A DNA stretch of 64,000 nucleotides from Verrucomicrobiota bacterium (GCA_028343845.1 JAOLZO010000005.1:39563-103562), one strand, 5' to 3'. Numbered from the stretch's first letter, positions 27,873 to 36,701 are shown. Notes: generated by a model not told the origin, from the sequence alone. Program-made: numbers and translations.

Positions 27873-29063
27873 TCAGTTCTTATCTTCTTCGGTGGCTTGG
27901 AGAAATTCGATAAAACTTCTTGTTGTGTAAGGAAAGCGGGAGAGGTTGCATTTATATACAGGGACTTGATTGCCACGGTGAATAAAGGGCTCAGAGTATA
28001 GGCTGGATTTCCCTGACAATTCTTCACCCATAGATCCGAAAACCAAGTCGGGGAGCGAATGCTTCGCCTTGCTCTTGGCAATCAACCCAATCGTGAGCGG
28101 AATCTTCTCCTGATCTAAAAAATGTGGATCTATGGAAACGCGCTCACGCTCTTCAAACTGTTCAAAAATTTCCAACATCAAGCCCTTGGACTGATTGGCG
28201 CAATATACGTAAAGGGTCGGGTTTTCAGACCAGGCATCTCCATTAACCCCTATGAATCTGTGCTTTGCAAAATAAAACTGGCCCTTTTCGGGGGCCGCCA
28301 TAAACCGAGCTAATTGTAAAGATTGGGCGAGCTTTGTCTGGTCTTTGCCGGGTATTGCTTTGATGGAACCCGAAACGTTTTCAAGTTCCTTTATGTGATG
28401 AATCTGAAGATCGAACTGTCGGGCGATCGAGTCCCAGATGAAGATCGCATCAAGCTCTTTTGCAGAAGCTAGTGAAACAGCTGCTTCCAGCGAAGAGGCA
28501 AATGTGGTCTTCCCTCTGGAACTGACCTGCGTCCAACGGCCATCCAAAGCAAGGGCTTCTTCCAATGCGACTCCGCAGCTTGATGAGTCCCGACATATTG
28601 CGAACGAGAGATTCTTCTCCAAAACTTGATCGAGATTACGCAACTTGTCGGGATAATTCTTGCGTGTCGCCAAAACCAACGACTGAAAGGCAATTGGAAC
28701 GGCGGGTGTTTTGGCATCGTCTTCTTTTGCCATGTTTCTTTCTACTGGAATGTAGAGATCATAACCGTCTTGTTTCCCTTGTGACTGAACGAATTCAAGT
28801 GAAACGCTGATCTGCATTTCTTTTTCGAATTGAGAAACCCCTTCTTCTACAGGCTTGCGTAAAGCTTCGTCGCAAAGAACCCTTAGGGACATGGATGAAT
28901 TGTCGGACGGAAGCTTATTCCAGACCACCATCATTGATCCCAGAACGAACATGGAAAGCAATGAAAGGGTGACGCCTCCGTATTTTGGGGCTCGAAAGGT
29001 TTTGACTTGTTCAGGGTTGAAGGGCTTCACGTTCGCAGGGCTTTGTATTTCCAAGAATCCCAT
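27873..29063 (-). CDS. Membrane-anchored ModA-like substrate-binding protein, one and a half domains
   Basis: 396 aa. An N-terminal cytoplasmic tail and a single membrane segment (GGVTLSLLSMFVLGSMMVVW, about 29-48) precede a complete type II periplasmic-binding domain (LRVLCDEALRKPVEEG, AVPIAFQSLVLATRKN, ending ARFMAAPEKGQFYFAKHRFIG). A second start of the same fold then begins (PTLYVYCANQSKGLMLEIFEQFEE, DLVFGSMGEE) but ends early. ModA-type domains bind oxyanions such as molybdate or small ligands; no ABC partner is encoded nearby, so a sensory or scavenging role is as likely as transport. Downstream of a Nudix gene and upstream of the S1C pair. Confidence 0.65.
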   Translation of the reverse strand: MGFLEIQSPANVKPFNPEQVKTFRAPKYGGVTLSLLSMFVLGSMMVVWNKLPSDNSSMSLRVLCDEALRKPVEEGVSQFEKEMQISVSLEFVQSQGKQDGYDLYIPVERNMAKEDDAKTPAVPIAFQSLVLATRKNYPDKLRNLDQVLEKNLSFAICRDSSSCGVALEEALALDGRWTQVSSRGKTTFASSLEAAVSLASAKELDAIFIWDSIARQFDLQIHHIKELENVSGSIKAIPGKDQTKLAQSLQLARFMAAPEKGQFYFAKHRFIGVNGDAWSENPTLYVYCANQSKGLMLEIFEQFEERERVSIDPHFLDQEKIPLTIGLIAKSKAKHSLPDLVFGSMGEELSGKSSLYSEPFIHRGNQVPVYKCNLSRFPYTTRSFIEFLQATEEDKN

Positions 29064-29141
29064 AACACGTTGGGCCTGGCGAATAAAGAGTTTCTGCCCG
29101 AACGGACAAACCTATGACGGATCGAAGAGGAAGAATTTATG

Positions 29142-29543
29142 TCAAAAGCATTCCCCAGAGAATTCAACAGGCTCGAATTTTTTCAAGGTTTTGCGAAGCT
29201 CCTTGCGTCCAATGATTTTGGTTGCCTCAGACAATTCGACCCACTTTCTGGATCTCTTTGATTCCTCGGGCCAACTGGAATAAACCTTTGTCACTAACAT
29301 GGGGTAAAGGAAAAGGCAGGTATTCTTGTGCATGCACTTGATCGTTTCCTTGCTTACTTTTCCAGCTATGCCTGCTTCCTCGAACGCTTCCACCATAGCC
29401 GTGCGGGAAGGTCCTAGCTTGCGAATCATGTTACCCTTGGGCAACCCCCACTTTTTGCTCTTCGTCGTGATGAGCAAAACCTCTATGCCGCCGCTCTTGA
29501 GGAAGCGGTAAGGAATAACTCCCCACTTTGATATTCTTCGCAT
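29142..29543 (-). CDS. Nudix hydrolase, DIPP-like
   Basis: 133 aa, a minimal Nudix domain. The Nudix box is recognisable as GNMIRKLGPSRTAMVEAFEEAGI: Gly, EExG and the metal-binding E-x-x-E-E are kept, whereas the first Glu is Leu and the Arg of REUxEE is Val, as is usual in the diadenosine/diphosphoinositol polyphosphate-type branch. The N-terminal WGVIPYRF and WGLPKG strands fit. It probably hydrolyses a nucleoside diphosphate-linked or polyphosphate substrate in the cytoplasm. First gene of a possible four-gene minus-strand operon with the binding protein and S1C genes, although its link to them is unclear. Confidence 0.85.
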   Translation of the reverse strand: MRRISKWGVIPYRFLKSGGIEVLLITTKSKKWGLPKGNMIRKLGPSRTAMVEAFEEAGIAGKVSKETIKCMHKNTCLFLYPMLVTKVYSSWPEESKRSRKWVELSEATKIIGRKELRKTLKKFEPVEFSGECF

Positions 29544-29722
29544 TATCTGCCTATTAATCGACTAGCACCCACTCCCTTGTTTTCACTTAAATGCACTATA
29601 AATGCAAGTCCTAAAACTACTCAAAAGCGTTGGGTAGGTGCATGCGTGCAGGTTTTCAATGGATCAACATTTATCTCACTCTATTACCATCCGGCTTGCC
29701 AACAAGGGGTTGATTCGTTGCG

Positions 29723-30421
29723 ATGAAAAGCACGAACATGTCCTTTCTCGAAGTCAAATGCCTTAGGAAGAGATTTCCTTCTCCTGATGGAGGTGATACG
29801 TTGGTTGTGGATGTTGAGAGCTTTTCTTTGAAGTCCGGCGCTCATTGCGCAATGAAAGGAGAAAGTGGTTCGGGTAAAACGACGTTCCTGCATCTTGTTG
29901 CTGGGATCCTGGCACCGGACGAAGGGGAAATTATTTTGGACGGTTTTGAAGTTTCTCAATTGAGCGAGAGCTCGCGAGACCGTTTGAGGGCCCACACCAT
30001 TGGCTATGTTTTTCAATCATTCAATCTTCTGCAAGGCTTCACTTGCCAAGAGAACGTCCTGCTTGCTATGTCCTTTTCCGGTCAGGCCGACAGAATGAGG
30101 GCCAAGAAGTTGCTCGAACGAGTGGGCTTATCCCAAAGGATGGATTATTATCCCCGGCAACTTTCCGTTGGTCAGCAGCAACGGGTGGCTTTGGCCAGAG
30201 CGTTGGCTAACCGCCCCAAATTGGTTCTGGCGGACGAACCCACGGGAAGCCTAGACCCGAAGAATGCCCGGAAGGCACTCCAGCTTTTGGAGGAACTATG
30301 TTTGGAAAACAACAGCGCGCTTTTGCTCGTTAGCCATGAGGAAAAAGTAATCGAATCCTTCGAAAACCAGTGTAAGTGGGAAGCAATCAATCAAGCTCCC
30401 GGCTTTACGGCGGAAGAATAG
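29723..30421 (+). CDS. ABC transporter ATPase, LolD/MacB type (ZrgB-like context)
   Basis: 232 aa single NBD. Walker A GESGSGKTT (about 50-58), Q-loop VFQSFN, signature in the variant form LSVGQQQR (Val for Ser in LSGGQ) and Walker B LVLADEPTGSLD are present. ATG 29723 is used; a second ATG lies five codons in. It is followed 4 bp later by its FtsX-like permease and then by a DUF3299 lipoprotein. An ABC ATPase, FtsX permease and DUF3299 set recalls, from memory, the zinc-regulated zrg cluster of Vibrio; zinc dependence here is not shown by the sequence. Confidence 0.92.
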   Translation: MKSTNMSFLEVKCLRKRFPSPDGGDTLVVDVESFSLKSGAHCAMKGESGSGKTTFLHLVAGILAPDEGEIILDGFEVSQLSESSRDRLRAHTIGYVFQSFNLLQGFTCQENVLLAMSFSGQADRMRAKKLLERVGLSQRMDYYPRQLSVGQQQRVALARALANRPKLVLADEPTGSLDPKNARKALQLLEELCLENNSALLLVSHEEKVIESFENQCKWEAINQAPGFTAEE

Positions 30422-30425
30422 AAGA

Positions 30426-31646
30426 ATGTTTCAGTCCCCTTTAACGGTAATAACGTTGCTGGCCTGGCGGGGGCTCAAGCAACATGCCTTCTCTTCCTTT
30501 GTGGCGGCCTTTACCATTTCAATGGCCGGCGGTCTCTTTCTGAGCACCTGGAAGATCAAGGAGGAGGCGCAAAAGGCGTTCGTCAATTCTTCAGGCGGTT
30601 TTGACGGAGTACTCGGAGCCCGGGGCTCCAAACTCCAACTCATTCTCAATGCCCTCTTCCACCTTGAGGCATCACCAGGCAATTTGTCCTGGGAACAATA
30701 CGAATTGATCCGTGATAACAAGGGAGTCAAGGAAGCTTACCCCATCGCTGTGGGAGATAACTATCATGGCTACCGTTTGGTCGGGACCTTGCCTGAGTTG
30801 TTTCATAAGCACGAATGGAAGAAAGACAGAAAGTACCAAGTACAAGGCAACGGGCGAATCTTTAGCGAAAATGCGAAGGAGGCATTGGTGGGAAATTTCG
30901 CAGCCCGAAAATTGAATTTTTCCATCGGGAGCAAGTTTCATCCCTATCATGGATTGGATTTTGACGAAAATAAACGACATGCAGATACCTATGTCGTAGT
31001 TGGCATACTAGAGCCAACGGGTACTCCTGCTGACAAGGTAATATGGGTTCCAATCAAAGGAATTCAACAAATGGAAGGCCATGATCCTGCGGCCGCCCAA
31101 TCCGTTAGCGCGGTTCTTTTGGCCTTGCGGGGAGCCGCCGGGTTTCAACTCGACATGAAATATAACAAGCAAGGAAACCAAGCAACTCTGGCTTGGCCGG
31201 TTGCCGCGACCTTGGCATCGTTTTTTGACCGATTGTCCTGGTTTGAAGACGTTCTTAGCCTCGTGGCTTTGTTCGTAGCCCTGGTAGGCGCGCTTATTAT
31301 TTTTGCTACCTTGCGAACAGTGATGAACGAAAAAAAGCGGGAATATGCGATTCTTCGTTGTTTGGGAGCGAGCCGTCTAGTGGTCACTTGCGTGGTACTC
31401 GCGCAGTCCTTGCTCCTTTCGCTAACTGGTGCGTTGGGAGCATTTCTTGCCTATGGCGGAATCGGTTTCACGGCCGCGTACCTTGTTCGCGAACAGACTG
31501 GAGTCGTGATGGATCCCCTGTCCTTGGACCTCGGTTATTTGGTGTTTTTTCCGATAGTACTCGCTCTTGGTTTTGTCAGCGGATTGATTCCGGCGATGCA
31601 AGCATACCGTTCAAGCTTGTCCGATAACCTGAGCCCGAGGTCTTGA
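30426..31646 (+). CDS. MacB/FtsX-type ABC permease
   Basis: 406 aa with the canonical four-helix layout: TM1 near 15-40, a periplasmic core domain (about 50-270, with EAYPIAVGDNYHGYRLVG and PTGTPADKVIWVP), TM2 about 280-305, TM3 about 325-355 and TM4 about 365-395. The FtsX motif KKREYAILRCLGASR lies between TM2 and TM3. It pairs with the ATPase immediately upstream. Its periplasmic core was evidently duplicated, because a closely similar copy forms the middle of the next gene's product. Probably works by coupling ATP hydrolysis to movement of periplasmic partners rather than transmembrane import. Confidence 0.92.
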   Translation: MFQSPLTVITLLAWRGLKQHAFSSFVAAFTISMAGGLFLSTWKIKEEAQKAFVNSSGGFDGVLGARGSKLQLILNALFHLEASPGNLSWEQYELIRDNKGVKEAYPIAVGDNYHGYRLVGTLPELFHKHEWKKDRKYQVQGNGRIFSENAKEALVGNFAARKLNFSIGSKFHPYHGLDFDENKRHADTYVVVGILEPTGTPADKVIWVPIKGIQQMEGHDPAAAQSVSAVLLALRGAAGFQLDMKYNKQGNQATLAWPVAATLASFFDRLSWFEDVLSLVALFVALVGALIIFATLRTVMNEKKREYAILRCLGASRLVVTCVVLAQSLLLSLTGALGAFLAYGGIGFTAAYLVREQTGVVMDPLSLDLGYLVFFPIVLALGFVSGLIPAMQAYRSSLSDNLSPRS

Positions 31647-31699
31647 ATTCACAGGCCAAATGATTTATTTCTCAAATGACGATCAAAAACCTTAATGTC

Positions 31700-33133
31700 A
31701 TGAAGACCAAAATAACCTCTCCCGCGATTCTTGCCCTGACCGCCCTTTTGCTTTCTTGCGAACAAGAGCCGAAAACCAACGTTTCTTTGGACACTCCCCC
31801 GGTTGGCGAACCCATAGAGCTTGACAGTTGGAAAATCGTTTCTTCCGAATTAAGGGAACTATCGAGAGAAAATCAAATTGAACTTTTCACGGGTGGCTTC
31901 AATGCCGTTTTGGGACCACGCGGGTCCAAATTTGATTTAATCCTCAATTCCATGTTTCACATTGGGTCCTCCGCCGGGCTTTTGTCTTGGACGCAATACG
32001 AAGAGATTCGTGATAGCGCTGGGGTGGAGGAAGCCTATCCCATTGCGGTGGGAGACAATTACAAGGGCCATCGCTTGGTCGGAACCTTGCCCGAATTGTT
32101 TGAGGAGCATGAATGGAGAAAGGGGAACAAATTCGGAATTGAGGAAGGTGGGCGGATTTTCAAGGAAGCTGGCAAGGAAGCATTGGTCGGGGACTACGTT
32201 GCCCGGCAACTCGGATTGTCGGTTGGGGACAGCTTTAATCCGTATCATGGGCTGCACTTTGATGAGACCAAACGGCATAATGAAACCTTTACCGTAGTTG
32301 GCTTGCTCAAACCAACCGGAACTCCTGTAGATCAAGTGATATGGATCCCGCTCAAAGGAATTCAGAAATTGGAAGGTCACGACCCAGAGTCGGGTGACTC
32401 TATCAGCGCAGTGCTTCTTTCCTTAAGCGGAAGAACTGGGTTTACACTCGATATGAAATACAACAAGGAAGGCAACCGAGCCACTTTGGTCTGGCCTGTT
32501 AAGACAGTTCTGAATTCCTTTCTAGGGAAAACCATGCCTGCTTATTTGAGTTTTGCCCGCATCCTATACGGTGCGCAAGGGGATACTCTTGGCAATGAAG
32601 CGGTCGTCGAGGAAGGGCTCGTTGTCCGTGGCAAAGCCAAGCCCTTCAATGGTGAGGAAGGCAACTCGTCTTTACCTGAAGAATCTGTCGACAAACTTCC
32701 TCCTCTCGAGAAGGGTAGCGTATTCAAGCCCTTGGACTTTCGTGACCTTACCAATTTCGAATACCTGGTGGATTGGGAGACCGACGGAAAGGACTTCGAT
32801 TTCGCCGCCTATTCCAAGAGAGTGCCTTCTAGGTTGAGGGAAAAATCCGGAGCAAAAGTGGCGGTTGAGGGTTTCATGCTTCCGACTGTGGTTGACGAAA
32901 ATAACAAGGTTAAGGAATTCATTCTGCTTCCCGATCAGATGAGCTGTTGCTTCGGTCAATCACCCGAGGCCAATGGTTGGGTCGTGGTATCGGCTTCTGA
33001 TGGTGTTGATGTTCTGATGGACCGGATTATTCGGGTTACCGGTACCTTGACCGTTGAGGAACGTTGGGACGAGGAGTTCTTCGTCGGCCTCTACCATATG
33101 GACTGCAAGACGATAACCGGACCCGCTCTTTGA
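31700..33133 (+). CDS. Chimeric lipoprotein: MacB-like periplasmic core fused to DUF3299
   Basis: 477 aa from ATG 31700, which gives a lipoprotein signal ending ALLLSC; ATG 31676 adds eight residues. Residues about 60-280 closely copy the periplasmic core of the upstream permease, sharing runs such as EAYPIAVGDNY, RLVGTLPELF, KEALVG, PTGTP and LDMKYNK, but without any of its transmembrane helices. After a linker, about 360-477 form a DUF3299-type domain (VAVEGFMLPTV, FILLPDQMSCCFGQSP, RVTGTLTVEE, YHMDCKTI) with a conserved-looking Cys pair. It probably docks on the ABC permease, mimicking a second subunit. The fusion itself is direct sequence evidence; its mechanism is inference. Confidence 0.85.
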   Translation: MKTKITSPAILALTALLLSCEQEPKTNVSLDTPPVGEPIELDSWKIVSSELRELSRENQIELFTGGFNAVLGPRGSKFDLILNSMFHIGSSAGLLSWTQYEEIRDSAGVEEAYPIAVGDNYKGHRLVGTLPELFEEHEWRKGNKFGIEEGGRIFKEAGKEALVGDYVARQLGLSVGDSFNPYHGLHFDETKRHNETFTVVGLLKPTGTPVDQVIWIPLKGIQKLEGHDPESGDSISAVLLSLSGRTGFTLDMKYNKEGNRATLVWPVKTVLNSFLGKTMPAYLSFARILYGAQGDTLGNEAVVEEGLVVRGKAKPFNGEEGNSSLPEESVDKLPPLEKGSVFKPLDFRDLTNFEYLVDWETDGKDFDFAAYSKRVPSRLREKSGAKVAVEGFMLPTVVDENNKVKEFILLPDQMSCCFGQSPEANGWVVVSASDGVDVLMDRIIRVTGTLTVEERWDEEFFVGLYHMDCKTITGPAL

Positions 33134-33172
33134 GCGATAAACCGATCCTAAGCGGGGTGATCCGGAAGTAGC

Positions 33173-33697
33173 TCAGCCTTCTTCGGGAGTGCTCTTTCCT
33201 GGGATCACCTTCACCATGATGTCGGGGTCGGTCACGGATCCGCTGCCGGATGAGCCACGTTTGATCTGGTCGACGTGATCCATGCCTTTGATTACCTGTC
33301 CCCAAACGGTGTACTCTCCGTCAAGAAAATCTGCGGTGTCGAAACAGATGAAGAATTGACTGTTGGCACTGTCCTGCAAACTGGACCTCGCCATAGAGCA
33401 GGTCCCCCGGACATGCTTTCTCTCATTGAACTCGGCGTTTAGGTCTGGCATGTCGGAACCGCCTGTGCCCACGCTGTTGTCATCGTAGTCCTTGGAGTTT
33501 CCATATTTCACGTCTCCGGTCTGGGCCATGAACCCTTCCATCACTCGGTGGAAAGCTACGCCGTCATACTGTCCTTCTTGGGCAAGTTCCTTTATCCGTT
33601 CCACATGGTTAGGCGCGTCCTCGGGGAACAACTCGATCTCAACTATTCCGTCCTTTAGTTCAATCGTGAGCAAATTTTCAGTATGGTCTTCGGTCAT
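33173..33697 (-). CDS. Cyclophilin-type peptidyl-prolyl isomerase, cytoplasmic
   Basis: 174 aa single cyclophilin domain without a signal peptide. It has IELFPEDAPNHVERIKELA, FHRVMEGFMAQTGD (catalytic Arg in FHRV), GTCSMARS, NSQFFICF and YTVWGQVIKGMDHVDQIKRG. It catalyses prolyl cis-trans isomerisation. The ATG overlaps the stop of an exported paralogue (ATGA), and the two are very similar over their whole length, so this is a tandem duplication giving one cytoplasmic and one exported copy. Confidence 0.93.
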   Translation of the reverse strand: MTEDHTENLLTIELKDGIVEIELFPEDAPNHVERIKELAQEGQYDGVAFHRVMEGFMAQTGDVKYGNSKDYDDNSVGTGGSDMPDLNAEFNERKHVRGTCSMARSSLQDSANSQFFICFDTADFLDGEYTVWGQVIKGMDHVDQIKRGSSGSGSVTDPDIMVKVIPGKSTPEEG

Positions 33698-34287
33698 TGT
33701 GCTTTTGTTTCGGTTTTACCGTTGCCGACGGTTACTTTCTTCATGAGGTCGGGGTTCGTGACCGAACCACTAAAGGGGCTTCCCCGCTTGATCTTTTCGA
33801 CATTGTCCATCCCTCTGATTACTTGCCCCCAAATGGTGTATTGTCCATCAAGATGAGCTTTCCTTTCAAAGCAGATAAAGAATTGACTATTGGCACTGTC
33901 GGGGGATCTGGATCGGGCCATGGAGCATGTCCCCTTGACATGTTTTCGCTTATTGAATTCCGCTTTCAAATCAGGCTTGTTTGATCCACCGGTTCCCACC
34001 CTGCGCTCATCGTAATCCTTGGCGTTTCCGAACTCAACGTCACCGGTCTGTGCCATGAAACCGTCAATCACTCGATGGAATGCAACGCCATCGAATTTGC
34101 CTGCTTTGGCCAGTTCCCTGATCCGCTTGACGTGATTAGGCGCGTCCTCGGGGAACAGTTCGATCAAGACCGGACCGTTCTTCAGTTCAATCGTGAGCAA
34201 GTTTTCGGGATTCGGACTTTTTTCATTTTTCGCTTCCGTCATGATGAGGGGAAGCAAAAACACAACTAGGGTTAGTATTTTTTTCAT
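33694..34287 (-). CDS. Cyclophilin-type peptidyl-prolyl isomerase, exported
   Basis: 197 aa. An N-terminal signal peptide (MKKILTLVVFLLPLIMTEA) precedes a cyclophilin domain with FHRVIDGFMAQTGD, GTCSMARS, NSQFFICFE and YTIWGQVIRGMDNVEKIKRG; the catalytic Arg is present. It should assist folding in the periplasm. It is the first of a coupled pair with a cytoplasmic copy. Upstream lies a 61-bp gap containing a 21-bp tandem repeat and a 14-bp palindrome, so it may have its own promoter rather than depend only on the epimerase gene before it. Confidence 0.93.
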   Translation of the reverse strand: MKKILTLVVFLLPLIMTEAKNEKSPNPENLLTIELKNGPVLIELFPEDAPNHVKRIRELAKAGKFDGVAFHRVIDGFMAQTGDVEFGNAKDYDERRVGTGGSNKPDLKAEFNKRKHVKGTCSMARSRSPDSANSQFFICFERKAHLDGQYTIWGQVIRGMDNVEKIKRGSPFSGSVTNPDLMKKVTVGNGKTETKAQ

Positions 34288-34303
34288 CGATGGTGTGTTT
34301 AAT

Positions 34304-34349
34304 TTTACAATAAAAAAATGTGCATTTACAATAAAAAAATGTACATTTT
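34304..34349. promoter_or_regulatory. 21-bp tandem direct repeat ending in a 14-bp palindrome
   Basis: Two head-to-tail copies of TTTACAATAAAAAAATGT plus a three-base end (GCA in the first, ACA in the second) occupy 34304-34324 and 34325-34345, differing at one base. The second copy forms a perfect palindrome AAAATGTACATTTT (34336-34349). The element sits in the short gap upstream of the exported cyclophilin (minus strand) and abuts the stop of the epimerase gene. AT-richness and spacing of two helical turns fit a binding site for a dimeric regulator, but no regulator is identified. Confidence 0.4.
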
Positions 34350-35329
34350 CAGCCAGGGTACCAGATCTTGCGGGGGTCTACCTCTGCCCGATCATAGCTC
34401 CATGCTTTTTCTATCAATTGTTTCAAATCGATTTTTGGCTTCCAGTCGAGGAGGAATTTGGCTTTGGCATTGTCGAGCCACGTGCTTTGGTACTGGGTTT
34501 TGACATCAACCGAGGGAAGGCCTTTGGTTTCTTGAAGGAATTGGGCAACCTTGCGGTAGTCGACGGGTTCGTCCATACAGATGTTAAAAAGTTGTTGTCG
34601 TGCCTTGGGATTGTCGATCGAAAGAAGAATCGCAGAAACCAAATCTTCCACATGTACGAAATTTCTCCTTACCGCTTGACCCTCCGGGTCAAGCATTACG
34701 GGTATGGTTTGACTGGATTCGTAGGACGAGGCCTCTTCCGAGGATACCAAGTCTCGCCATATAGGCCCACCGAATACGTCCTTGCCGAAAGAGAGGGAAT
34801 ACTTGAAATCGTCCTTCTCCATGATCCAGGGAGCCCTCAAGCAGCAGCCATTGAGATCGTATTGGGTATAGTATTGTTCCAGCATCACCTCCTCCAGAAC
34901 CTTGGAGAGAGCATAGCAGCCGGGGTAGGGGGAATGTTTCTGTGTCTCTGTTACGGGCACTGGATGAGGGTAAAAGAAATGTCCCATAGCGGCGTCTCCG
35001 CCGATGAGGATGAATTGCCTGAAGGACTCGCTTGAACGGCATTCCTCGAGGAGCCAGAACATCCCTTTGACTGTAACGTCCATCACTTCCTCGGGTGTCT
35101 CCTTGCATGTCGCCAAGTGAACGACGTGGGTAACGCCTTCGACCGCTTTGCTGACAAGTTCGCGATCGGAAATACTTCCGGAAATCACTTCCAGCCGGCC
35201 GGTCTCTTCCAGAAGCCGGTTGTGACAAAGCGCTCTTGCTGTGGCATGGGCAAACTTTTCCTTCTCGAAGAAACGTTTCAGGAATTGAGTCCCTACCTTA
35301 CCGGTGGCGCCTGTAACGAGGACCTTCAT
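34349..35329 (-). CDS. NAD-dependent epimerase/dehydratase (extended SDR)
   Basis: 326 aa extended short-chain dehydrogenase. It begins with the NAD-binding motif VTGATGKVGTQF and has the active-site YALSK (Tyr-x3-Lys). It resembles UDP-sugar epimerases and related NAD(P)-dependent sugar enzymes; the substrate is not evident. It follows the DUF1553 and DUF1501 genes on the same strand with a 48-bp gap and may be part of that operon, though the functional link is obscure. Confidence 0.88.
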   Translation of the reverse strand: MKVLVTGATGKVGTQFLKRFFEKEKFAHATARALCHNRLLEETGRLEVISGSISDRELVSKAVEGVTHVVHLATCKETPEEVMDVTVKGMFWLLEECRSSESFRQFILIGGDAAMGHFFYPHPVPVTETQKHSPYPGCYALSKVLEEVMLEQYYTQYDLNGCCLRAPWIMEKDDFKYSLSFGKDVFGGPIWRDLVSSEEASSYESSQTIPVMLDPEGQAVRRNFVHVEDLVSAILLSIDNPKARQQLFNICMDEPVDYRKVAQFLQETKGLPSVDVKTQYQSTWLDNAKAKFLLDWKPKIDLKQLIEKAWSYDRAEVDPRKIWYPG

Positions 35330-35377
35330 GAAGAGTGTCAGGGGACTGTCTTAACCCAAATGGGGTACGGGTCCGCG

Positions 35378-36679
35378 CTAGACTAGCTTGGTAAGGGGTT
35401 GTCCCTTGTCGGAAAGCGTAAAGGGTCTCCGGGTGGGTGAGTAGATGATCTCGTCGAGAGGTAGCCCAAGGCAGTAGGCGATCGTGGCGTTTAGATCGGG
35501 AATCTCAACGCGTTGATCCACAACTTCTCTTCCTTCGTCATCGGTCTTTCCCCAAACTTGTCCACCCTTTATTCCGCCGCCGGCAAGCATGCATGAAAAC
35601 GCTTTGGGGTAGTGGTCGCGTCCTTCGTTTACGTTGATGTTCGGAGTGCGACCGAATTCCGTTGCCAAAACGACAAGCGTTTCCTCAAGCATCCCGCGCT
35701 TCGAAAGGTCGTCCAAGAGAGCGGAAAGAGCCTGATCCAAAATGGCGGTTCTTTCCGGAACCCGTGTGAAGTTGTTTTGGTGGGTGTCCCAACCACCGAG
35801 TTGAACCTCCACGAAACGAACTTGGCGCTCGACCAGGCGACGGGCCAAAAGTACCCCTTGCCCAAAGTTGTCGTCCCCGTAGGCTTCGCGCAGAGCACCT
35901 GGTTCCTCAGAGAGGTCAAAGGCCTTGAGGTCTTTGCTCTTCATGAGTCGGACGGCATCATCGTACATGTCGGAATAGGCCCGTACTTTTTTCAGGTCGT
36001 ACTTTTGAGTAAAATTGCGGTCGAGCTTTTGGGACAAGTCCAGGCTTTTTTCAAATCCTTGCTCGGAAAACCCCTTGAGCATTCTGCAATTTCGCAGGCC
36101 CTCGTTGGGGTTTCCAACGGCAAGTGGTTGGTGGGTGGATGGCAGAAACCCGGACAAGGGATGCCGACTGCCTCCGTTGACCACGACTGCGCCCGGAAGG
36201 GTCGGGTTAAACCTACCGTCCAACTTGGTCATCCACGCACCCATGCTCGGATGGACGATGGTTGCCCGTTGGGCATAGCTGGTGTGCATGAAATAGTTAC
36301 CTTGCTGGTGTGCGCCCTTTGTGGAAGACATGCCCCGAACCACTGCTACCTTGTCAGTATGGTTGGCTAGCAAAGGAAGGTTTTCGGCAAGTTGCAGGCC
36401 ATCTGTCTTGGTCTTGATCGCCTGAGTCGGTCCCCCTGTTTCCGTGCCCGGTTTGGGGTCGAAGGTGTCGATATGCGACATCCCGCCCGACATATAGAGG
36501 TAGATGACATTCTTTGCCTTGGGGGCATGGTTTAAAGGTCGGTTCAGGCCGAGTCCTGCCGCGTAGGTGCGTTCGGGCATGGCCCATGGCAATACGCTGA
36601 CACCCAAAAAGCCCTTGGCGGCCAAGGTCATGAATCGGCGTCTTTCCAATTCTCCGGCGGTATTAAGTACGGTGCTCAT
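35378..36679 (-). CDS. DUF1501 secreted protein (Tat-like signal)
   Basis: 433 aa. The N-terminus ERRRFMTLAAKGFLGVSVLPWA is a twin-arginine-like signal. The body shows the DUF1501 pattern, related to the alkaline phosphatase/sulfatase fold: NVIYLYMSGGMSHIDTFDPKPG, FEVQLGGWDTHQNN-type WDTH motif, VLATEFGRTPNIN and GRDHYPKAFSCMLAGGGI. Metal-binding residues can be expected at the MSHIDTFD, WDTH and GRDHYP blocks. It almost always accompanies a DUF1549/DUF1553 protein, encoded here 22 bp upstream. Biological role unproven; extracellular glycan or aromatic degradation has been proposed for such pairs. Confidence 0.92.
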   Translation of the reverse strand: MSTVLNTAGELERRRFMTLAAKGFLGVSVLPWAMPERTYAAGLGLNRPLNHAPKAKNVIYLYMSGGMSHIDTFDPKPGTETGGPTQAIKTKTDGLQLAENLPLLANHTDKVAVVRGMSSTKGAHQQGNYFMHTSYAQRATIVHPSMGAWMTKLDGRFNPTLPGAVVVNGGSRHPLSGFLPSTHQPLAVGNPNEGLRNCRMLKGFSEQGFEKSLDLSQKLDRNFTQKYDLKKVRAYSDMYDDAVRLMKSKDLKAFDLSEEPGALREAYGDDNFGQGVLLARRLVERQVRFVEVQLGGWDTHQNNFTRVPERTAILDQALSALLDDLSKRGMLEETLVVLATEFGRTPNINVNEGRDHYPKAFSCMLAGGGIKGGQVWGKTDDEGREVVDQRVEIPDLNATIAYCLGLPLDEIIYSPTRRPFTLSDKGQPLTKLV

Positions 36680-36701
36680 AAATATGCAGGGTAAATTTCT
36701 C

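Noticed and set aside
34193..35035. Open plus-strand frame of 280 codons
   Set aside because: It is antisense to the epimerase and cyclophilin genes, which have clear family motifs on the other strand.
35612..36370. Open plus-strand frame of about 250 codons
   Set aside because: Antisense to the DUF1501 gene and without recognisable domains.
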